Source of the DNA: a virus
Length of the DNA: 64,000 nucleotides
Reading direction: 5' to 3' (one strand)
Virus record (IMG/VR): IMGVR_UViG_3300029955_000008
Span: 1-64,000 of that record
Of the stretch, positions 1 through 7,195 are shown piece after piece. The translations under genes and the position numbers were made by a program. The notes below the pieces were generated by a model. That model made no database searches. It saw nothing but the letters and a program-made list of their open reading frames with translations, and was not told the origin of the DNA. Each line of letters opens with the position of its first letter. The first letter of the stretch is position 1.

Positions 1-25
1 CTTCGGGTAAGGTTGCAAAGTCCAT
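1..25 (-). CDS. 5' end of a leftward gene cut by the window edge
   Basis: Only eight codons are visible on the minus strand, reading MDFATLPE. The ATG at 25-23 has a G-rich stretch (GGGGG) just upstream and an exact copy of the proposed late promoter motif (31-43) about 8 bases before it. The spacing resembles the other late-motif genes here. No function can be given, and the reading rests mainly on the promoter-like context. Confidence 0.35.
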
Positions 26-30
26 ACCCC

Positions 31-43
31 CTATATATCATAA
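31..43 (-). promoter_or_regulatory. Proposed late promoter, leftward
   Basis: The minus strand reads TTATGATATATAG, identical over 13 bases to the copy upstream of the tail gene at 37153-38202. It points left, out of the window, at the partial gene at 1-25. There is no -35-like sequence. Confidence 0.45.
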
Positions 44-56
44 ATGAAAATAGTGC

Positions 57-84
57 TTGACAATTGCCAAAAATCAGGTATTGT
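57..84 (+). promoter_or_regulatory. Sigma70-type promoter, short leader
   Basis: TTGACA (57-62), a 16-base spacer and TATTGT (79-84). The expected transcription start is near 91, immediately before the Shine-Dalgarno AAGAGGA (92-98), giving a leader of about 13 bases to the ATG at 104. This matches the geometry of the other TTGAC promoters in the window. Confidence 0.55.
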
Positions 85-103
85 GGGCTATAAGAGGAAT
101 AGT

Positions 104-571
104 ATGGGCGATTACACACTTTGCAACCTACATTTTACCTTAAAAGAGGAAACCCCCGAGGAAGTACTGGATTTTGTTAGTAGAAAACTTACGCATAAAC
201 CAGGCCTGCCATCTGATCCCACCTTTCTTGATAATTTTTATCCCTGCTCTTCTGCCTATCACCACATAGAATCTTTTGTGGAGCAAAAAGATATGTGCAG
301 TGAATTTTATGGAGACTATGAAGGAACAAAATTTAACACCATTTTTCAAGCTAAGTATGGCCGAGGTATTAGCGAATTTGAGGCCTATATTGGTCCATGG
401 GTTATTGTAAATGAATGGAATCGCGGGTGCATTGGTTGGATTTTAAGTGAATATTGTAATGTTCCAACTTATTTGTTTGTTAAATCCCAAGAAGAAGATC
501 CCAAAGATAAGTACATACATGAATTAGAAAGTAAATGTCAGGAATTGGTAGAAAAATTGAAAATTAAATGA
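104..571 (+). CDS. Hypothetical protein
   Basis: A 155-residue soluble protein that I do not recognise. It has an aromatic-rich centre (several Tyr, Phe and Trp) and a charged helical C-terminus (about residues 133-155). An upstream in-frame ATG at 44 would add 20 residues but lacks a ribosome-binding site. The ATG at 104 has AAGAGGA 5 bases upstream and a promoter placed to start transcription at about 91, so I prefer 104. The stop overlaps the ATG of the helicase gene by 4 bases (ATGA), suggesting translational coupling. Confidence 0.6.
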   Translation: MGDYTLCNLHFTLKEETPEEVLDFVSRKLTHKPGLPSDPTFLDNFYPCSSAYHHIESFVEQKDMCSEFYGDYEGTKFNTIFQAKYGRGISEFEAYIGPWVIVNEWNRGCIGWILSEYCNVPTYLFVKSQEEDPKDKYIHELESKCQELVEKLKIK

Positions 572-2073
572 AACTTAGAATCCTATCCCCCACACGCGCC
601 TACATTGCCGACCATACCGAGTTGGAGATGGAAAGCCTTGTAAAACAGATGAGTTATGTAGATCTTACTGCGAAACATGAACTTAAGAGAGTTTCTAAGA
701 ATCATTGGTTTAAAACACAAAATCCCGTAAAATGGCAGTTGACGTGTGATCTGCTCAAAGAACAAATCAATCAATGTTTGATATTTACCGACAAGACCGG
801 ATTCAAATACATTCGTCCCGGCTCCATACCCTATCTTGAGGGCCTCTCACTGGAAATCGAAGATTTTCTAGTATATCCCACACCCAAGAGGATTCCATGG
901 GTAAAACCGATTCCCTACACTTTGTACGATTATCAAACCCTATCCGTTACTAAACTAATAGAAGCAAAACACGGGAATGTTTCCATAACCACAGGCGGTG
1001 GTAAATCCAATATCATTCTATCCATCTGCCGTGAAACCGGATTTAGATGTGCCATCGTTGCCCCCTCCAAGGCCATTTTCAACGAATTGGTCGAGAAATT
1101 CGAATACCATCTCGGCAAGGGCAATATTGGCAAGTTTGGCGCCGGTAAGAAAAAACTCGGCAAAAGAATTACGATCTGTATCGGAGATAGTCTTTGTAAC
1201 GTGGCAAAGGGCAGCGAGGAGTGGAAGTTCTTTTCTGGTCTGGAAATGCTCGTTATTGATGAAAGCCACACCTGGGGATCTGAAACCCTGGAAGAAGTAT
1301 GCCATGGAATTTTCTCCGAGGTTCCCTATAGATTCTTCCTTTCCGCCACCCAGACTCGTGGCGATGGCGGTGTAAAGCTCTTACAATCTATTATCGGCAA
1401 AACCGTACACACCCTAACTACACGGGAAGCTGTCGAAGGTGGCTATATCATTCCCCACGATTACCGCATCGTACAGATCGATGGCAGCGATCTCAGCCAG
1501 TTGGGCACCGATCCTCTGATGATTAAAAGAGAGCTATTCCTTAGAAATCCAAAGATTGCTAGGTTTTATGCAAAATTAGCTAGCGCTCTCGCAAGTAGAG
1601 GAGAGCAGACTCTTATTCTAGTAGAGGAATTGGGTCAAATCGCCATGCTAACCAAGCTATTGACGGCCTCCTTTGGGTACGCACACTCAGAGTCCAATAA
1701 GGAGCGTCTGGCTTCTTTGGGATTAGAAAAAGTTGATGTAGCCGAGCAAATTGATCGGTTTAATAAAAATGAGTTTAAAATACTTATTGTAACTTCTTGC
1801 GGGCACGTAGGCGTTAATATCTATCCCATGACCAATACCCTTAACTGGGTGGGCGGAGCTTCAGAAATTAAGACCAGGCAGGCCGCCATTGGCCGCTCGA
1901 TTAGGCTACCGCAAGCCAACCCTTACAAGAGTAAGTGCGGAAATAAGAGCAAATGTACGATCTGGGATTTCGATATAACCGGAAATTATGTCCTTGAGCG
2001 CCATTTGGAATCTCGTATTCGATGCTATGCAGATTCTGGACCAAATCTCATCAAGTATATACGCTTGAAATAG
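568..2073 (+). CDS. UvsW-like superfamily II DNA helicase
   Basis: A 501-residue SF2 helicase, probably remodelling recombination intermediates, R-loops and stalled forks as T4 UvsW does. Visible motifs in order are a Q-motif-like YDYQ (near 120), Walker A TTGGGKS (140-146), the Walker B box DESH (231-234), motif III SAT (about 258-260) and motif VI QAAIGRSIR (about 437-445). About 110 residues before the helicase core match the UvsW layout of an N-terminal substrate-binding domain, and the length is close to T4 UvsW (about 500). It is coupled by ATGA to the preceding gene. A different SF2 DNA helicase of the RadD/SSL2 type is possible, but the recombination genes nearby favour UvsW. Confidence 0.85.
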   Translation: MKLRILSPTRAYIADHTELEMESLVKQMSYVDLTAKHELKRVSKNHWFKTQNPVKWQLTCDLLKEQINQCLIFTDKTGFKYIRPGSIPYLEGLSLEIEDFLVYPTPKRIPWVKPIPYTLYDYQTLSVTKLIEAKHGNVSITTGGGKSNIILSICRETGFRCAIVAPSKAIFNELVEKFEYHLGKGNIGKFGAGKKKLGKRITICIGDSLCNVAKGSEEWKFFSGLEMLVIDESHTWGSETLEEVCHGIFSEVPYRFFLSATQTRGDGGVKLLQSIIGKTVHTLTTREAVEGGYIIPHDYRIVQIDGSDLSQLGTDPLMIKRELFLRNPKIARFYAKLASALASRGEQTLILVEELGQIAMLTKLLTASFGYAHSESNKERLASLGLEKVDVAEQIDRFNKNEFKILIVTSCGHVGVNIYPMTNTLNWVGGASEIKTRQAAIGRSIRLPQANPYKSKCGNKSKCTIWDFDITGNYVLERHLESRIRCYADSGPNLIKYIRLK

Positions 2074-2087
2074 TTATGATATATAAG
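2074..2087 (+). promoter_or_regulatory. Proposed late promoter, rightward
   Basis: TTATGATATATAAG lies in the 21-base gap between the UvsW-like gene and the sigma-like gene. The TTATGATATA core ends 11 bases before the ATG at 2095, the same distance as at the minus-strand tail gene starting at 38202. No -35 element is visible. Confidence 0.5.
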
Positions 2088-2094
2088 AGTTGTA

Positions 2095-3150
2095 ATGGCA
2101 AAAACAACTCCGAAAAAGAAATTCGAAACCTTCAGCAATGACTTTTATTGGCTGGCTACGGCTATCTCCCATATATTGGCTAAGAATAAGGAAGACGATA
2201 CCAGTCAAAAAGAACAGGTAGAAGAGCTGATTTTAAGTGAACACCTCTTTAAAGAAGAAATTCTCAAGTATAAGTATTCCAGTCAGGTTTACAAGAAATT
2301 CATCCAAAAGATCCGCGTTACCGATCACAATATCCTATACGCCAAAGTCTATTTCCGTGAGTCCTCTGACGTTTTCTCTCAAAAGATCACCCCCTGTCTA
2401 AAAAGCGATGATACCGAGGGTCTAAAGAAGTTCAATATTAACTACAATTTGATCCAATTCATTAAAAAAAATTGGAGGGGGCCTCTAGGCGCTAGAGCTG
2501 AAAAACTCTATCTCAGAGTCGAAAGAGCCCGTCGTGTCCTCCAGGAAAACAACCTCCCCTTAGTTATCAACGCCGCCAAGCTCTTCTATCGAAAAGTCCC
2601 TAAAAGCTCCATCACCCTCCTAGACATGATCAACGTAAGCGCTATGGGTTTGAGTTCCGCTATAGACAAATATATTGGTGACAAAAATGGTAATTATTCC
2701 GAGGTCTTCAGAAGTGTTATCCTGGGTAGAGCCACCGGTAATCTGATTAAACTCTACTCCGAAACCAGCCTTCATTTCTACCCCAGCGACCGCAGGATCC
2801 TATATAAAGCCAACTCGATTCGTAGTAGGAAGGGAATCAGCGATGTCCAAGAATTGGCTGAAGCCATCAATGAAAGTTTTGTCGCCGACGCCGCTGAAGG
2901 CCTTAACGTTCCAAAGAACAAGATCAAGGCTGCGGAATTACAGGAACTTTTAAACGCAGCTTCCATTGTTTCTGTGGAACAGACCATTAACGAAGAAAAC
3001 TTCAGCGCCTACGATCTCACTCCCGATAACAGTGCCAATGCCGAAGAAGCCATGCTTCACAAAGAAATGAACGCAAACGTCAAAAACTTAATCGATCAGC
3101 TCCCTCCTTTACATCAAAAAGTACTAAAACTCAGAGGCGTCACTTTTTAG
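2095..3150 (+). CDS. Divergent sigma-70-like factor, candidate late sigma
   Basis: A 351-residue protein with sigma-70 features. Residues about 153-163 (NNLPLVINAAK) resemble region 2.1. Residues 177-193 (DMINVSAMGLSSAIDKY) match the core-binding helix of region 2.2, whose usual form is DLIQEGNIGLMKAVDKF. A region-3-like stretch follows near 245-260 (DVQELAEAINESF). The last 20 residues (LIDQLPPLHQKVLKLRG...) match the start of region 4, but the protein stops before the helix-turn-helix that reads -35 elements. The in-frame sequence past the stop does not restore it. Late sigma factors such as T4 gp55 also lack -35 recognition, so I infer a late-transcription role. The start has AAGAG 5 bases upstream and a late-motif copy just before it. 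Confidence 0.65.
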   Translation: MAKTTPKKKFETFSNDFYWLATAISHILAKNKEDDTSQKEQVEELILSEHLFKEEILKYKYSSQVYKKFIQKIRVTDHNILYAKVYFRESSDVFSQKITPCLKSDDTEGLKKFNINYNLIQFIKKNWRGPLGARAEKLYLRVERARRVLQENNLPLVINAAKLFYRKVPKSSITLLDMINVSAMGLSSAIDKYIGDKNGNYSEVFRSVILGRATGNLIKLYSETSLHFYPSDRRILYKANSIRSRKGISDVQELAEAINESFVADAAEGLNVPKNKIKAAELQELLNAASIVSVEQTINEENFSAYDLTPDNSANAEEAMLHKEMNANVKNLIDQLPPLHQKVLKLRGVTF

Positions 3151-3179
3151 TTGACAAAGGCGCAGCGGCCTGGTAGAGT
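3151..3179 (+). promoter_or_regulatory. Sigma70-type promoter, short leader
   Basis: TTGACA (3151-3156), a 17-base spacer and TAGAGT (3174-3179). Transcription would start near 3186, one base before the AGGAG (3187-3191) of the gene at 3198. The promoter follows directly on the stop of the sigma-like gene. Confidence 0.65.
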
Positions 3180-3197
3180 ATCTGACAGGAGATCTAT

Positions 3198-3377
3198 ATG
3201 AGCAAAGAAAAACTAATCAGTGCCACTAAATACGTGGAATCACTTAAGAATAAGCTTGCCGATGGCGTTCCCGCCAAACATCGAACTCGTGCTGCCCAAT
3301 ACAAAGCTTTTTTGGAAAAGGAATTGAAGGCCGCTAGTACGAAGATTGAAAATCTTAAGATAACCGTTACCAAATAG
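3198..3377 (+). CDS. Small basic hypothetical protein
   Basis: A 59-residue Lys-rich, all-helical-looking protein starting MSKEKLISATKY and ending at TAG 3375-3377. The ATG has AGGAG 6 bases upstream and its own sigma70-type promoter. The next gene follows after 7 bases with its own AGGAG, so it probably heads an operon running through 3385, 3705 and 3896. Small lysine-rich helical proteins made from strong early promoters are often host-takeover factors, but nothing here shows a function. Confidence 0.65.
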   Translation: MSKEKLISATKYVESLKNKLADGVPAKHRTRAAQYKAFLEKELKAASTKIENLKITVTK

Positions 3378-3384
3378 GAGAGCT

Positions 3385-3708
3385 ATGCTAGACAAACCCA
3401 CTTCTTTTAATGGTAAACTCGTATTAGAGGTTTATGTCCACACAGAAGTTCGTAGCAATACGACCAAGGGTTGGACTGGCGTTGTTCAAAAGAATAACTT
3501 AAAAGGGCTCAAAGTCTTGGTTGACGCCAATCTCCCAAATGGAAGTTCGGTTTCCGCTGGCTCTGTGGCTTGGATTAAAGAAGATCTTTTGCACTCATCT
3601 CCTTGGGCCAAAGATGTGCGTAAATGCGATTTCATCCCTGGTGAATTCATTTTGGTTAACATGAACGAAGTGGAATTTGTGAGTCCTCCCGAAGGGACTG
3701 TTGCTTGA
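3385..3708 (+). CDS. Hypothetical small beta-rich protein
   Basis: A 107-residue protein predicted to be mostly beta strand. A region rich in Val, Leu and Gly is followed by a C-terminal stretch reading GEFILVNMNEVEFV. That pattern is faintly like the end of GroES-type co-chaperonins (T4 gp31 is one), but no mobile-loop signature can be recognised, so I do not assign it. The ATG has AGGAG 6 bases upstream. The stop overlaps the TTG start of the next gene (TTGA), indicating coupling. Confidence 0.65.
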   Translation: MLDKPTSFNGKLVLEVYVHTEVRSNTTKGWTGVVQKNNLKGLKVLVDANLPNGSSVSAGSVAWIKEDLLHSSPWAKDVRKCDFIPGEFILVNMNEVEFVSPPEGTVA

Positions 3709-3899
3709 GAGTTGGAAGATATTTCCGAATAGGGCGCCTTGCAATCGTAGTAGGACCTTATGCTGCTTGGGGTTCTATAGAAGGCTCCTGCGGTTGTAAG
3801 ATCTGGGGATTGGGGCGCTTCGAAATCACATGGTTTGACAAAACCTGTAAATGCCGAGCTTGTGGTAGCCATATATGCAAATGTAAGGATGCGGTATGA
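3705..3899 (+). CDS. Small cysteine-rich, possible zinc-binding protein
   Basis: A 64-residue protein with seven cysteines arranged CGC near the middle and CKCRAC then CKC at the C-terminus, a plausible zinc-binding cluster. The only usable start is TTG at 3705, which overlaps the upstream stop as TTGA. AAGGG lies about 8 bases before it. The 3' end overlaps the nuclease gene by 4 bases (ATGA). Coupling at both ends supports a real gene despite the rare start codon. Function unknown. Confidence 0.55.
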   Translation: MRVGRYFRIGRLAIVVGPYAAWGSIEGSCGCKIWGLGRFEITWFDKTCKCRACGSHICKCKDAV

Positions 3900-4867
3900 C
3901 GGTACTTTATTTGGGAGATCCTCACGTAACCGTTTCCAACCTAGCAGAATCCGAAAGACTTCTAGTTTATGTCGAATCTTTGGGGTCTTCTGACCTTACT
4001 TTGGTTATCTTAGGTGATCTTACGCATACTCATGCCAACGTGAGAGTTGAGGTCCTGGAATTTTGGAATCGATGGTTTGCAAAATTAAATGACCTATTTA
4101 AGAAAGTTATCGTATTAGTCGGGAATCATGATCAAATCGGCGATTATAAATCTAATTCCCATTCATTAAGTGTTTTTAATGGAATATACGAAAAAGTTTT
4201 GATAGTATCATCGCCAATAAATCTCGGCATTTTTGGTTATATTCCCTATATTCACGACAAAAAACTGTTTACAGTACAAGCTAACAAACTGTGCTCTAAT
4301 GGCGCTAAAGTAATTGTCGCCCACGCCGAACTGGATGGAGCTAAATACGAAAGTGGAATGCCCGTCGTAGACGGCGTTAAATATCAAGACATCAACGCTT
4401 CATTAATTATTTCGGGCCATTATCATTCCAGGCAACGTTTTGGAAATGTGATTTATCCCGGAACAGCCCGTTGGTTAACCGCAGCCGACAAAAACGAACC
4501 TAAGGCCCTTTGGTTCGTGAACTTTGACGATGAAGGCAAAATCCTCTCCGAACAATTCCTTGACACCTCCCATGTCTGCGTTCCCATCTATGCCTACCAA
4601 TACAAAGAAGGCGAAGCCGAACCCGCTATTCCGGAAGGTAGCCGCGCATCTGTAGAACTTGTTGGCTCTTCTATTTGGGTTTCTCAACAGAAAGCCAAAT
4701 TCAAAGGCAAAGCCTCGGTCAGTTCTAAGATCACAGATAAAGCCCGTCCCGAGAACCGCAAGACCGGGAATAGTCTCGCACATTTTGTTACCAATGTGTT
4801 CGAGGTTTCTGGCGGCCTAAAGAAAGAAAAGATGATCGACTTTATGAAGGAACTTGGAGTGTTATGA
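3896..4867 (+). CDS. SbcD/Mre11 (T4 gp47)-like nuclease subunit
   Basis: A 323-residue calcineurin-like metallophosphoesterase. The metal-ligand motifs are GDPH (residues 7-10), GDLTH (40-44), GNHD (76-79), AH (142-143) and GHYH (174-177), in the order used by Mre11, SbcD and T4 gp47. In the family this subunit pairs with an SMC-type ATPase to resect DNA ends before strand invasion, and an SbcC/gp46-like partner lies at 7196. The length is close to T4 gp47 (339). In T4 genes 47 and 46 are adjacent; here four genes, including a protease, lie between them. It overlaps its neighbours at both ends by 4 bases. Confidence 0.85.
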   Translation: MTVLYLGDPHVTVSNLAESERLLVYVESLGSSDLTLVILGDLTHTHANVRVEVLEFWNRWFAKLNDLFKKVIVLVGNHDQIGDYKSNSHSLSVFNGIYEKVLIVSSPINLGIFGYIPYIHDKKLFTVQANKLCSNGAKVIVAHAELDGAKYESGMPVVDGVKYQDINASLIISGHYHSRQRFGNVIYPGTARWLTAADKNEPKALWFVNFDDEGKILSEQFLDTSHVCVPIYAYQYKEGEAEPAIPEGSRASVELVGSSIWVSQQKAKFKGKASVSSKITDKARPENRKTGNSLAHFVTNVFEVSGGLKKEKMIDFMKELGVL

Positions 4868-5220
4868 GCGAAGATATTTTAAAGCAACTCAAAGATATGG
4901 CCCAGATGTCTGCTATTACCGGAAAAATCTCTACGGTTCAGGAACGCAATCTAAAAATGTACCCACTTGTATTTTTTGATGGTGTGGAGCGGGTTGAAAT
5001 CAACTACGATCTATCCCCCATCAGATCCTCCGAAAACGGCAGCGATTTGGTTGCAGCCAAGTCATTTGTGGCCTATGACATCAAAACCGATGGTAGAGAA
5101 GTTATGAATTTAAATAGACGATGTGCTGCCATTGACAGAGCCGTTGCTACCCTGCTTTGGTCTGGGATCCACGTAGAAGTATTCGTTGATGGTGTTCAAA
5201 AATATGGAGGCGCTAAATGA
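4864..5220 (+). CDS. Hypothetical protein
   Basis: A 118-residue soluble protein of mixed alpha/beta character with no recognisable motif. A beta-type stretch around residues 32-50 is followed by two Arg residues in NLNRRCAAIDRA and a hydrophobic strand near the C-terminus. It overlaps the gp47-like gene upstream and the gene at 5217 downstream by 4 bases each (ATGA), so it is made from the same operon. Function unknown. Confidence 0.6.
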   Translation: MSEDILKQLKDMAQMSAITGKISTVQERNLKMYPLVFFDGVERVEINYDLSPIRSSENGSDLVAAKSFVAYDIKTDGREVMNLNRRCAAIDRAVATLLWSGIHVEVFVDGVQKYGGAK

Positions 5221-5948
5221 GCTACGAAGGAACCCTGACCGTCCTCAAAGATGGCAAAACCACCGATCTCACTCCCAAAGAGCTTCAACAAATCGAAAAA
5301 TTTAAAGAAGCCGGTTTGCCAGGCATAACTACTGTTTCTGACGTTGGAATGACCAAAGCCTTGGATCTCTATTTAGGTGGTAAGACCTACCACGAAATCT
5401 CTAAAATTCTTAGCATGAAAAAAGACGCGCTTTTGTATTTCGCCCAAAAATTCAATTGGTATGGAACCAAGATGGAACAATTGGAGATCTTAGACGCCAA
5501 CCTTAAAGAACGCATTTTACACGCCAATCTCGTAAATCAAGACTTTGTATTACAAATCCAACAGTTCTTCTTACATAAAATCGGTAGGAAGATTAACCGC
5601 TACTTAGCTACTGGAGATGAAACAATTGCCGCAAAAATCGATTCTAAGGATATCGACAGATATCAAAAGGCTGTGGAATTATTAGATAAACTGACTACCG
5701 ACAAGAAACTGAATCCCCGAAATCCATCGGTAGGTTTTAACCTCGGAGAAGGCGGCGTTGACGTTAAACGCGTTGGTGAGAACGAAATCACCATTACCCC
5801 TAGGAATAAGACTGTTGGTGAAATGCTCAATGAATTAGCCAACACAAAACGCAAAGAAGAAGCTCCCAAAGATAGTTATGATATAGTAATGGAAGAGTCT
5901 AAAAACGAAGAAACAGAACAGAAAGAAGAGAAAGAAGATGAAGAATAA
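5217..5948 (+). CDS. Hypothetical protein with helix-turn-helix-like segment
   Basis: A 243-residue protein. Residues about 44-75 (KALDLYLGGKTYHEISKILSMKKDALLYF) read as a helix-turn-helix of the kind found in small terminase subunits and transcription regulators. A central helical region follows, then a strongly acidic tail of about 30 residues, mostly Glu, Lys and Asp. Its place in the recombination operon suggests a DNA-binding role. A small-terminase identity is possible, but no large terminase is in the window to support it. The gene start overlaps upstream by ATGA. Confidence 0.5.
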   Translation: MSYEGTLTVLKDGKTTDLTPKELQQIEKFKEAGLPGITTVSDVGMTKALDLYLGGKTYHEISKILSMKKDALLYFAQKFNWYGTKMEQLEILDANLKERILHANLVNQDFVLQIQQFFLHKIGRKINRYLATGDETIAAKIDSKDIDRYQKAVELLDKLTTDKKLNPRNPSVGFNLGEGGVDVKRVGENEITITPRNKTVGEMLNELANTKRKEEAPKDSYDIVMEESKNEETEQKEEKEDEE

Positions 5949-6915
5949 AATGACCAGGGCAATTGAAAGCCGCTTAGCACCTATTTTTAAGAAAATCGAG
6001 TCCAGTCTCGGGGTAAAATCCAAGATCGCCCTTGGTTTGACAGCCCTATTGGCTATTGCCATCGCAATTGGCTCTAATATGCAACCCAATGATGTGACGG
6101 CTAGCAGTGTTGCAATTACTAATATCGCTGAAAACAGCGGTGGAACTGGGATTGTGCTTAGTTCCAGCGAGACATCGAGCACGATTCTCACCAACTCCCA
6201 TGTCTGTCACGTCGTCGAACACGGCGGTAAAGTTACTGGCAAGAATGGTCAATTTCTGGTCGCAACCTATAAGCATTCCCAAGCCCACGATCTTTGCCTG
6301 ATCACTGTAGATGGCAACCTCAAAGCTTTCACTAAGATCTCCAATCGCGCCCCTGTGCCATTTTACGAACCCGCTACGGTCAGCGGACATCCAGCTCTCT
6401 ACCCCAACGTTATCACCAATGGTCATTTCAGTGGTCGCCGAACCATTGCTGTTATGAAGGGCATTAAGCCCTGCACCGAGGAGCAAGCCAACGGACCCGC
6501 AGCTCTGTTATGCGCTTTGGTGGGTGGGATTCCTCAAATCGTTCAATACGACGCCACTTTAGTAACTGCAACAATTATGCCAGGAAGTAGCGGTTCAGGA
6601 GTTTATAATGGAGACAAAGATCTCTCAGCTGTGGTTTTTGCTGGCAGCGGAGACATCGGCTACGGATGGACAGTTCCCTATGAATCAATGCGCAATTTCT
6701 TGGATCTCGAAGCTCGCACCCTAGAAGCGATTCGCCCAGACAATGCCGTTGATTTCTTGGGTCAGTTCGGTAAAAGGGACGCAGCCAATGAGAACAACTT
6801 GATTAAAAAACTTAAGGAAACCTGCGCTGGCGAAAATCGTGCCAAACTCCTTGAAACTTGTAATCTCGTTGATCAAGATCTTGTTGCCGACTCAAGCATG
6901 ATTTGGTTCAAATAA
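5938..6915 (+). CDS. Membrane-anchored trypsin-like serine protease
   Basis: A 325-residue chymotrypsin-fold protease of the HtrA/trypsin type. One hydrophobic segment at about residues 28-46, preceded by basic residues, looks like an uncleaved signal anchor that places the catalytic domain outside the cytoplasm. The triad is H88 (TNSHVC), D118 (HDLCLI) and S218 (PGSSGSGV). Cysteines at 90 and 120, and at 179 and 192, could form disulfides, fitting a periplasmic location. No PDZ domain follows. The gene overlaps the previous one by 11 bases. Such proteases are rare in phages; possible roles are envelope remodelling, inactivation of a host surface protein, or lysis. Confidence 0.8.
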   Translation: MKNKMTRAIESRLAPIFKKIESSLGVKSKIALGLTALLAIAIAIGSNMQPNDVTASSVAITNIAENSGGTGIVLSSSETSSTILTNSHVCHVVEHGGKVTGKNGQFLVATYKHSQAHDLCLITVDGNLKAFTKISNRAPVPFYEPATVSGHPALYPNVITNGHFSGRRTIAVMKGIKPCTEEQANGPAALLCALVGGIPQIVQYDATLVTATIMPGSSGSGVYNGDKDLSAVVFAGSGDIGYGWTVPYESMRNFLDLEARTLEAIRPDNAVDFLGQFGKRDAANENNLIKKLKETCAGENRAKLLETCNLVDQDLVADSSMIWFK

Positions 6916-7163
6916 TGCCCTTGTTCTTCTATCTCTGTTCTTGTGGTCTGTCTTCTTCCAAGTTCTTCCGGGTGGTGGCTTCGGCCCCACTCGGAATTAC
7001 TTGTAAGTGTGGACTGGAGATGAAGAAACAACTCAAGGGACCTAGCAACAATAGTGTAATTATTGTGGATAATGGAATTCAATCAAAAGCCACGGAAGTC
7101 GATCTCGCCGTAGTTGCCTCGAACGAGGAAAATAGTACCAAAGATTTTAGAGAAAAACCTTGA
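6915..7163 (+). CDS. Small protein with two CxC motifs
   Basis: An 82-residue protein starting at ATG 6915, which overlaps the protease stop as TAATG. Two CxC motifs (CSC near residue 8 and CKC near residue 31) are spaced like a zinc ribbon. The second half is polar and low in complexity. An upstream TTG at 6903 is in frame, but the TAATG overlap favours 6915. Its end overlaps the promoter of the gp46-like gene. Function unknown. Confidence 0.55.
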   Translation: MPLFFYLCSCGLSSSKFFRVVASAPLGITCKCGLEMKKQLKGPSNNSVIIVDNGIQSKATEVDLAVVASNEENSTKDFREKP

Positions 7164-7188
7164 CTTTTTAAAGTCCCTCTGATATCCT
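7160..7188 (+). promoter_or_regulatory. Sigma70-type promoter, leaderless
   Basis: TTGACT (7160-7165), a 17-base spacer and TATCCT (7183-7188). The expected transcription start is 7195, one base before the ATG at 7196. No Shine-Dalgarno precedes that ATG, so a leaderless mRNA is predicted. Confidence 0.65.
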
Positions 7189-7195
7189 GTAATCG

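Noticed and set aside
3385-3708. GroES/gp31-like co-chaperonin reading
   Set aside because: Only the last strand pattern is suggestive; no mobile loop or other signature is present, so the gene is left unassigned.
5876-5887. Copy of the late motif (TTATGATATAG) inside the 5217 gene
   Set aside because: It encodes the residues SYDI in frame, as does a similar copy near 11511, so codon chance is enough to explain it. It is kept only as a possible promoter for the protease.
6046-6486. A 146-codon minus-strand frame opposite the trypsin-like protease
   Set aside because: The plus-strand frame has a complete catalytic triad; the reverse frame is a shadow of its codon use.
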